A stretch of 64,000 nt of DNA from Haliotis asinina (lineage: Eukaryota > Mollusca > Gastropoda > Lepetellida > Haliotidae), in contig NC_090281.1 in the NCBI RefSeq assembly GCF_037392515.1, positions 54,228,753 to 54,292,752 on the forward strand, given 5' to 3'. This document shows, one piece after another, positions 54,101 through 64,000 of the stretch; within the stretch, counting starts at the first letter, position 1, and every line of letters starts with the position of its first letter. A program made the position numbers and the translations under genes. The notes beneath the pieces were generated by a model that did no database searches, was not told the DNA's origin, and saw only the letters and a list, made by a program, of their open reading frames with translations.

Positions 54101-57100
54101 AGAATCGATATCGACTACCCAAGATGACACATAAATGTGTAACGCTTAGAAAATGTGTTACCTTTTCAGTGTTAATCTCGAGGAAGCATGGTTGAGATGG
54201 TTCAGATAAATTGGGTTTACAAATAACCACCATGACAAGACTGTGTTATTACCAAAGCAGGATACAAGTTACATCCCACTGTGAAAACATTGTCACTTAA
54301 CTCTTAACATATTTAGGAGATAAACATCGTACGTTCGCCAATTTCTGGGTGTTATTGAGGATTTGAAGCACAGGAATATTTCATTTGAAACCTCAGGCTC
54401 ACATGCTTCAAATACTCAATAACACCCGGAAATTGGCCAACACATGATGTTTATCGACATTGTAAACAAAAAGGTATGCCAAAGGGTTTTAATTTCTGCA
54501 TTCGTTTACATCGAGTACGGTTATAGCAGTGAAGTGTCATCAGCTGGTCATTTCAGCTGGTTCCCATGGTAGCATCTGGAGTTACTAATTTGTGATGTCA
54601 TTCCAACTTTACGTCAGAACATGATTGAATGACGTCGCCACTGTTGATGACGCAACAAAACAATTGTTTGTGATGTTTCTACGTGTCAATATGGTGTGAA
54701 TAGTCTTGCAGTTTCCAAGAATCTAATACCATTTGATCATGTTTTTCAACCAACAAAATTACGGAACCGAGTGACTTTTGGTTTACAATCTGACATTTGT
54801 GCATACCTCTCTGTTGCCTGTGTTTTTGAGAAGTTGCAAAAAAGTCCAACATTTCATCAGAGATCTCCATCTCCACCTGTGAGGCAACATCCTCCCCTGG
54901 CATCACATCACATGCAACATCATCATCACCAACTTCCACTGCATCAGCAAAATCACTTTCTATGTCCATATCACTATCACCTTGTTTCCTCTTAACAGGA
55001 ACAGATCGCTGGCTCATTGTCTTCGAGACACCACATTTTGCCCTCCCTCTCCCCCTCCTCGTCATGACTGGAGTCTGTCTATGCATGTATTGAGCATGTG
55101 AGTAAGGATGCATGAAAGGATGAGAGTAAGGATGAGAGTAAGGCTGGTATGAGAAAGACGGATAAGAATATGCTATTTGGTATGCTGGGTATGAACGGTG
55201 ATAGCTCAGGTTCTTCTGAAGAGACCTCTGCACGTGGCCATGCTTCTTATACCAGTTCATCACATATCCATAGTGTCTCCAATATCTGTTGAAACATTTG
55301 TGTGAATACCAGTCCTGGGTGTCAAATTTTGGTAGATTACTGAAGATATCCTTTTTCTTGCCCTCCTTTGCGCTGGTAGATGCTGAGGTGGTTGATGAAG
55401 AGCAATCACTAGTTGTTTTACACTTATCTGTTGCGAGAGCCGGTTTTGTGACGTTTTCTCTGACAAGAGTTACACTTGAAGATAATTTGTCTTCTGTGCC
55501 TGAGTCTGCAGACATGTCTTCAGCACTGCCATCTGGTGGCTGCGTTTCAGCAGACATCTTTGCTGTTAAGATTTGGATTTTTTTCATCCTGAAAAGTTTA
55601 TCTGCAATTAGAGAAATGGTATATGATTTCTGTGAAAGAAACTGATCCTGTTTTGTCATTCATATCCATTAACCTAATACCATGATTATAAGGAAGGTAA
55701 AATTGATCTCAGTCTTTACTGAAGATTATAGAACTTGTTTCGTAACATGTCCATTTGTTTTTGAGCACATAACTGATTGCAACAATGTTGACATTCCATA
55801 CATTTGTGCATACCAGGGATTTACCTTGATTCCTGTATTTGAGGGTCCCTGTGACTCATGCAAAATGTGGGTCCCAGACACTATTTTAAATAGTTAACTG
55901 GTCCCGAGGGGGATACTGGTTGATGTACCCTCAATGTTTGCTTATGTTCCCTGAGCCCAAAGGAGGTGATGCACCCTCAGTGTTTGGTTATGTTCCATGA
56001 GCCTGAGGGTTGAGGAGAACATAAACAAACATCAGAGGTACATCAACCCATGGACCCGAAGGGTGAGGAGAACATAAACAGACATTGAGGGTACATCAAC
56101 CCATGGGCCCAAAGGACCTGTGAGCAATATATTTTTCTTACCGAACACCTCAATGTTAAACTAAAGGTCACATGCAACCAAAAAATCCAACATAATTAAA
56201 ACACATTTATCACTTATTCATGACATATAATATATATTGCTGCTTGTAAACAACAAATAAAGAAAATCATAAGCGTACAATCGCAATTCAAAAGTGCAAT
56301 ATTTTGTCCTTGGGCTTACTTCCCTCGAAACGAAGTCCTCGGGATACCGAAACCCAGTCATAGCAGGTGGATGTGCACTCAAGTGTATCGAAGGCTTCCG
56401 AATGGCTCGTTCATTTGCTGATACATTGAGGGCTCATAGTGTGTTCAGAAAGATGATCTGTTTGATGGGCATTTTAGAAGTGTGACGAGTCGCAAGAAAG
56501 TAAGATTCTTTATGGATAACAACTTTTATTGTACTTCATGTGTCATTTCAGTATGGATTCATATACCATTGTCAAACAAAATCATATACACTAGAAGAAG
56601 TTGTTATCCATAAAGAATGTATGTAGAAATGTTGGGTTTAGTAAATACATGACTTAAGGCACCACTTCAAGATCTGTCTCATATATCTGCCAAGATCTGC
56701 TGAAAGATATGAAATGGTTTTCGAGTTGTGCTCCGGGAACGAAGCCCACCCCTCCATTTTGAGACTAAGTCCGAAATGTTTCCATGGAAACCAAGAAAAT
56801 AATAAATCACAAAAACCTGTACATAGCAAAAGGCACCACTTTGGGTTCTGCAACATATATCTACGAAGTTTTGCTGACAGATATTAAGAAGTTTTTTTTT
56901 TGAGTTCAGCTACGGAAACGAAACACACCTCTCACTTTTGGGACAAAGTCCAAAACATTCCATGGAAACCGAGAAAAATATAAATCACAAAACCTGTAAA
57001 TACCAAAAGGCACCACTATAGGTTGTGACTAATATATCTACCAAGTTTTTCAGAAAAATATTGAACAGTTTTTGAGTTATGCTCCGGAAACGAAGCCCAT

Positions 57101-60100
57101 CCCTTCATTTTGGGACTAGGTCCGAAATGTTTACATGGAAACCAAGAAAATAATAAATCACAAAAACCTATACATAGCAAAAGGCACCACTTTGGGTTCT
57201 GCAACACATATCTACGAAGTTTTGCTGACAGATATTAAGAAGTTTTATTGAGTTCGGCTCCGGAAACGAAACACACCTCTCACTTTTGGGACAAAGTCCG
57301 AAACATTCCAAGTTTTGCACAAAAATGTTGAACGGTGTTTGAGTTCTGCTCCGGAAATGAAATCTACTCCACCATTAGAATAACACCAACAGGTTCCATG
57401 GAAAAACAAAAAAATATAAAAACACTAAAAATCTGTAAATAGCAAAAGGTACATATCTATCAAGGCATATAGGTGTTAAGTTTAATTTGCATGTGGTCAA
57501 TGACTGAAGCTGTGTATTACATATTGTTTTTAGCAGACAGGCAGGCAGACATATAGGTGTCATTAAACCAGACATTGAGCTTTCTTTGTGACAGAGGCTG
57601 CTCACCACAATCAACAAGTTTTTTTATGTAACAAATAGATTATTTACTTGTTTGTGTACACAACCAACAGCTCATGACCTCATACTCCGTGCATGCATAT
57701 TGTTTCAAGCTCCGCGAACCTGTTCAGTGCACATGCATTATGCGTGCAGCGCAACACAGCTGTTGAAACCACTGTTTCCCCCCAGCTCTGGGGGAAACTT
57801 AGTGAATCGTTTTAACTCCGATTTTGCTGGCTTTTTTCTCATCGCATTTTTTCGATGAATATTTGGTATTTTAGATGATTTGTTTTGGTAACTGCATACC
57901 GAAAGGTATCAGAATCTTCAAAGTTTTGTTTTACGTTGCATGTGACCTTTAACTTTGACCTGTTTGAAGCATGGGTATCAGATTGTACACTTCAGTCAAT
58001 CTGTGTGAATGAAATGAATCGAATCTTGCATCTTGCTGTTTTCCCTGCAGGTACTGTCTCAGTAAAGTTGCCACTGGGTTATTCCCCTTCTCAAAGTTTT
58101 GACAAAATTTATTCATTGGAATGCGAGGCAAATTTTTTGTAGCCACGGCTAGATTTTGCAGAGACACCAGAAAAAAAAAGATTTAGAGTTATCTCCCTTC
58201 CAAAGATTTGCTGTCACACAAGTGCACAGAGCATGTGAACAAAACTGATGCCGTCCCTCCCCTCCCTTGAACAAAATGGGTGAGACACCCTACCCCTAAA
58301 ATCATCACCACCCTGCCTCGCCATGATGAACAGTCCCTTATTTTACACTTCGTAAACTGACAGCACACCTGTCTTTCTGCTTGTTTATGTTGCTCATCTA
58401 AATGTCACGTGTCCAGACACATGATATCCTTGTCTAAATTTAAGACTTTGGAAACAAGTTAGGTCCATTTCGGTAAGAGTTCCACTCATAACTATGGACT
58501 ATCTATTTATTATTATCATTTCGAGGTTTTAGTGTTAGGACTTGGGTCTTAGGATTTGGATTAGGATATGGTTTGGGGTTACGGCAACATTTAGTGTGAA
58601 GGAGTTTTGATAAATAAACATTTGTTCTTAATTATAGAATGATAAAATAAAACAGGGGTTACGGGTGGAAATCCTTCCGCCATTTCTTATAGAAAACTGA
58701 ATGCTTTGCTAGAACTTCCGTTAATTTGTACCTGATGAGGTTCGAGCTAGTATAATTACAATCTGAGGAGTACCAACCCTACAGGTCACCACTGAACACA
58801 TGTACGTTTCTGCACGCCAGTTTGTGCGTGGACCCTCTGAGTCCCATCACGATGAGCCTGAAGAATAACTCATATCTTTGAAGGGGATTTAGCAAGAGCA
58901 TACCAGTACCATGGGAAAAGCCTTAATTAAAAGCCTAAAAGGTGACGCCGTCACGGTCATGTTCCGGACGATCACTATTAATGAGCACTTGTTCTGTTAC
59001 CTTTCTACCTTTGGTACATGGAAGTTACTTTTTAAAGCAAACTACCTACGCGAATGTCATTAATTAAAAAGCAGCAAACCTCATACAACTCAATCACTTC
59101 ATTGGAAAACGTTTTCACGCCGGTACCTCAAACTTGAAACCGGAAGTATATGCAAGCGGAAGTATAAGCAAGCATGCGCGTTGGATATGTTTGATCACGT
59201 GACTCAAATGGTTGCGAGCAGAAAGTGTATTTATTCTTGTCTGCTTGATGTATGAAATGCTTCGGTGTTGACAGATAGCAGTGTGTAGCCAGGTATATAT
59301 TTTTCGTTGTTTTTACTGCGATAATATGAAAATGCCCATGTCACCAACATAAAGGAGATGATATGGGCTGACAGTAGTTAGAACCTATCCAGAAGAGGCA
59401 TCATTCTGCAGTGAGTGTTCGAAGTTAGTTAGTGTTAGATATGCTCCCCACTCACAGATCTTTTGTCTTTCCCGTTAACTTCATTTGCTTTTTGACAACG
59501 TCGACGGTGCATCTCTCGAAGTATATCTTCCCCATCAACAAAGCCTTTGCTCACTCACCTTTCCATTTTTCATTTATAACTTTGTGAAAGCTCATTACAT
59601 CAATTTGTTCGCATCTAAAGTGACTATATAATTATGATTATGGAAATTCATTGATTACAATTTTTTTGTTATTTCTCCAAATGCAAAATTCTGTATAAGG
59701 TGTCCTTGTAGGCTTATGAGTGAGTGAGTGAGTTTAGGTTTACGCCACACTCAGCAATATTACAGCTATATGGCGGCGGTCTGTAAATAATCGAGTCTGG
59801 ATCAGACAATCCAGTTATCAACAACATGAGCATCAATCTGCGCAATCGGGAACCCATGACGTGTCAACGAAGTCAGCGAGCCTGACCACCCGATCCCGGT
59901 AGTCGCCTCTTACGACAAGCAAATAGTCGCCTTTCACGGCAAGCATGGGTTGCTGAAGACCTATTCTACCCTGGGACCTTCACGGGTTGTAGGCTTATGA
60001 ATGAAGAGTCATATACATTTCTCAGTTATGCTTATAGCTGCATTCGTTCAGGCATTTTTTATTTGGCATTATGGCAATAATGGTGAAATGAATTGGATTG

Positions 60101-63100
60101 CTGTGCAGAGGCATAATCATGATAATGTTAACCGTTACATTTGCATATGAAAGTATAGTGATATTAAAACAGAAAGTGTTTTGATGATTCAGTTCACTAT
60201 CCCACCCCTAATGTATCGTGTACATTGTCCTTAACAATGTGTAATGCAGTCCTCAGCATAGTTTTGTTTGCTTGTTGTTTAATGTTGTACTCAACAATAT
60301 TCCAACTGTATGGTGGCTGGACCAGACAATCCTGTGATCAACAGTGTTAGCTTCGCTTTATTCAAATATAATGAATACATGGGTTAACCCAGTAAATAAA
60401 ACTCACCACCCAGTCCTGTTAGTCACCTCTTATGACATGCATAGGTAGATGAGTATCATATCTAATCCAGATCTTGTGCAACTCTTCATACAAGGATCAA
60501 ACTTTGGGTTTAATGCAAATTTTATTTTTTGCCAAGTAACATTGTTTAAAGAGGTTACATACTAAATAAGAAAAGGTAAAGAAATTGCTAAATTTGGTGT
60601 CATTTTGTAGAAAAATGTGTCCCAAATCTAATCATGTAATAAAACTAGCAAGTCACCACAGCATTTGTTTGACAAGTGACAGCTGCTGGTGGCACCGACT
60701 GCTAAAAGTAGTATGTCAATAAGAGTTCTCTTAAAAGCAAATTGTTTGCCTTCATTATGTTTGGGGTTTTTTTGTGAAGATGTTTGAGTATTGATATAAA
60801 ATAAAGCAGGAACATTAATTTTCAAGGTAGTATGTAGGATTTGACACATCAATTAACACCAAATAAAACAGGAATTTCTAAACAAAATATTGATTTATCA
60901 ATGAAAAAATATTTTGATAATAACAAGATTCTTTTTATTAAATGATTTTTCTAGAGTAAATTCACACAAGATTGATATTCAAAAATAAATAAAAAAACAT
61001 GTTACCCAAGGTTAACAACGGTATATCCAATAAAACAGCATACTGAAATTAAACTTGGTAAGGGGGGATAACTCTTGCCCTGGTTCATCTCAGGATAGGT
61101 GCTTGTGTAGCCAAAACATCATGAAATATGATTAGAAGCAAGATAAAGGAAACTAACTGAATAACATTAATACATGCTCCTACTGTCACATCCAGTCGCA
61201 TATGGTATAATGCACAGTATCCAGCCTCTTTATGATAAATCTTTTTAGATAAACACCCATGCACATCACAAGGATGGTCAGTGTATGGGTTTATCATTTT
61301 ATGTTGCTTTCAGTTATATGCTGTGAGTGTAACAGCAGGGAACACAAACGTGTGTTTCACAATGTGTAACCTTGGATGGAGAGAGAAGATTCAGGGTGGA
61401 ATAGGCCTTCAGCAACCCATGCTTGCCGCAGTTAAAAAAGGCGACCATGAAAGGCAACTAACAGAATCGTGTGATCATGCTTGCTGACTTGGTTACCACA
61501 TGTCATCGGTTCCCAATTGTGCAGCTCGATGCTCATGCTGTTGATCACTTTATTGTCTGGTCCAGACTTGATTATGTACAGATCGTCACCGTATAGCTGG
61601 AATATTGCTGAGTGAGACGTTTATAAAAGTAAAGCAAGTCACTCACTCAAAGAGAAAAAAAACAATATGTTTCACTGTCTGTGTGTTTGTTGGGGTGACA
61701 CCAGTCTATCCCTCAAAAGCAATGCACCTCTCACAAACACACATGCTTAACTAATGGATGACTAGAGACTATCACAGTTTGTTCACCAGTTCCATGATTT
61801 GTAGTCCAATAAGACTTGCTTGGAATAACCTCACAGCCTGAGGTGATAATCTGATTAATCGTGATGGAAATGATTATCTGCAATTTGGACTTTGGTTTCA
61901 GGCTGTGCATTATAATCAACTATGTATTATAATGATCAAGATATGCATTTCCTGAGTCATGTTATCAAGGTGATCTATATGTTGGGTTTCATTAGGTGAA
62001 ATGATATGGATCAAATGAAAAGCTGTGAGTTTTTTTTTTCTCAGCAATGAATCAATCATGCTGATGTAAGTATTAGTCTTGTTGGTGACACATTATCAAA
62101 TATAGATTGTGTATCACAGAAGCTTTCACAGAACTATGCAGATATTACCAATGCCCATTTCATGTAAGTGTGTTTATTTGACTTTGAACTTGTACAAAGC
62201 AATTCCCACTCATTGAAGTGTCAAAAATGGTATTTTATCATTTTTTAAATATTTTCTTTGTGAGCGTTACATCATTTTTCTATCATGTTAATGTTGCACA
62301 GGAATCTCAAATCAGTGTGTAGGAATCAAATCATGGGTCTGTCACTACTGAATAAATCAATATTCATTTTCATCTTGTATGTACTTAATATATTGAGGTT
62401 TGCCTGGATATTAATTAGGGTTGTTATTATTCTGTGGCATGTTGTTTATGGAAGTGAAGTATATGTGTTGACTTGGACCAATTAAGATAGTCAACACTTA
62501 TTACATATTTTCACTGGGTTTCATATGTCTGTGCAATAACATTAACATGATTAAGCATGATTTGTTATTGATTAGTGTGATTTCGTGTGATCAAGGCTTG
62601 CTAATCAAGGCTTCTCTATTAACCAAATTGATTATTTGTCACTTTGGTGACAAATGACAGCAGCGCAACTACAGACATGAACTGTTTCCTGAGGGATTAA
62701 CTGATCAATATCGTTTGGACCTGAGCTTGAAAGGATTAAACCGTGACATTAGTCATGAACTATTGCAATTTTTAAATAACAAAGATCTTTTTGAGTTCCG
62801 AAATCTATTGCAGCATGTATGTCCACATACACGTTACTGCAAGTAACTACGATAAGGTTTATATGTGATAAAACCAGTGTGGATATTACGATTTTGAGAA
62901 ATCACTCTCTCACCCTTTATGAAATCAGATTGTTAGTAGTGTTTCTCCAGTGTTCGCTAAAACTGAATTTTTATGGTTTTTTTGGGTTTGTTTTTTTTCA
63001 AAAAAGGTGTTCCCTTTGAATTTGGGTGTAATTTATCAGAGCAAGATTCAATGACAACAGAATCTGTCCAAGTCGGGCATTATGTTCATGATGATAATCA

Positions 63101-64000
63101 ATAGTTTACATATTTTATTTGACAGTAATGTGGTCTGTAGTCATTTGCATGTTAAACCATTACTGTCAGCACGTTTGAAAGTTATTCTATTGTTTCAGTG
63201 AGTAGAATAAACTGCTAATTTGTTTGTGTATTCATTATCCAATTTTCATGTTCATTCCCAAATATTCATGTGTGTCATGTTATTCTGATGAGGGATTCGT
63301 TGCAGCACTCTACGTGAGGTAAAGTGGCAGTGTCATTTATGTGTTACTGTGTAGCAGTAGCAATAACCAAGTCTCTGAAAATACTAAACATCCATTGCAA
63401 ATGTGAACAATGCTTTCCACCTTTCGTTATGGTTTCAGCATGAGTGTGACAGGCAACAGGAGGTACACATAGCAGGAACGCAGGACGATGGTGAAGCAGG
63501 TGGGGCTGCTGTCAGCGGGCTGTCAGCCCTGGAACCATGATGTCTGTGACTCCAGTCATGACCGTTTTGCATACTGTGCTACTTTGGCGATATATGTCTA
63601 CCAGGTGTGTCTGCTCTGGGCCCCTCACTCTTACTTCAAATGTGTGTGTCCTTTTACATAACTGCTACTCCATGTGAGATTGTGACCAGTCCTTTGATAA
63701 TGTATAATTCAAAGATATTGCTGTAATATCATAAGGTTTCCCTCCTGCTTTCCCTAAGATTGAATCCGTGTGATAAATTTTGGCAGTCTCCTCTCTGTTT
63801 GCTGTGTCTGTCTTTTTTTTCCCTTAATCTCACCACTTCCTCACATCCCCTCCCCAGTTATCAATTACCAATTCCTGTCATCATAATCAGGTGATCAGTA
63901 GTGCTGATGGTCGCTCACATTATGCAGATTGGTAATCAGAGCTCAGTGATCGATCAATAATCAATTGTAATCGTTAATGCCATCCCAAGTCTCATGTGAG

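Overview
The window looks like a gastropod mollusc genome, most likely a vetigastropod such as an abalone (inference). It is AT-rich, its genes are split by introns, and it is dense with SINE copies ending in (ACTC)n tails of the kind I associate with Haliotis DNA. No species can be proven from the sequence alone.

Left half (about 2.3-43 kb): three tandem same-strand genes for DEG/ENaC (degenerin/epithelial sodium channel) subunits. I followed the exons by hand. Copies 2 and 3 each have eight coding exons of identical sizes (158, 538, 99, 181, 57, 163, 92 and 146 nt) and matching phases, giving 477-residue proteins. Copy 1 has exons 2-8 here; its first exon must lie to the left of the window. 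Copies 2 and 3 sit in two diverged tandem segments (about 11.6-25.2 kb and 32.8-43.0 kb) that also share upstream and downstream non-coding DNA, including one SINE insertion older than the duplication. Copy 3 holds a decayed extra piece of exon 4 whose flank resembles copy 2. A LINE fragment opens the window. A nearly complete Tc1-like transposon, a LINE remnant carrying a nested SINE, and a Crypton-like recombinase relic lie between copies 2 and 3.

Middle (43-50 kb): repeats, with no host gene seen. The main items are a 2.75 kb foldback element with very long inverted arms around a LINE fragment, and a 153-bp insertion with a hammerhead-ribozyme-like core flanked by a 12-bp direct repeat.

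Right part (50-64 kb): GEMIN8, a subunit of the SMN complex, lies on the minus strand in three coding exons (352 aa). The first coding exon of WDR17 lies on the plus strand at the right edge. The two genes diverge. Between them are a composite foldback/tandem-repeat element, candidate housekeeping promoter motifs (ETS, YY1-like, NRF1-like, CACGTG) and a young full-length SINE with a 14-bp target duplication.

The channel cluster and the GEMIN8/WDR17 pair have no evident functional link. The first is a lineage-specific receptor/channel expansion; the second is a pair of ordinary cellular genes. All exon joins are my reading of splice signals and reading frame, not transcript evidence.
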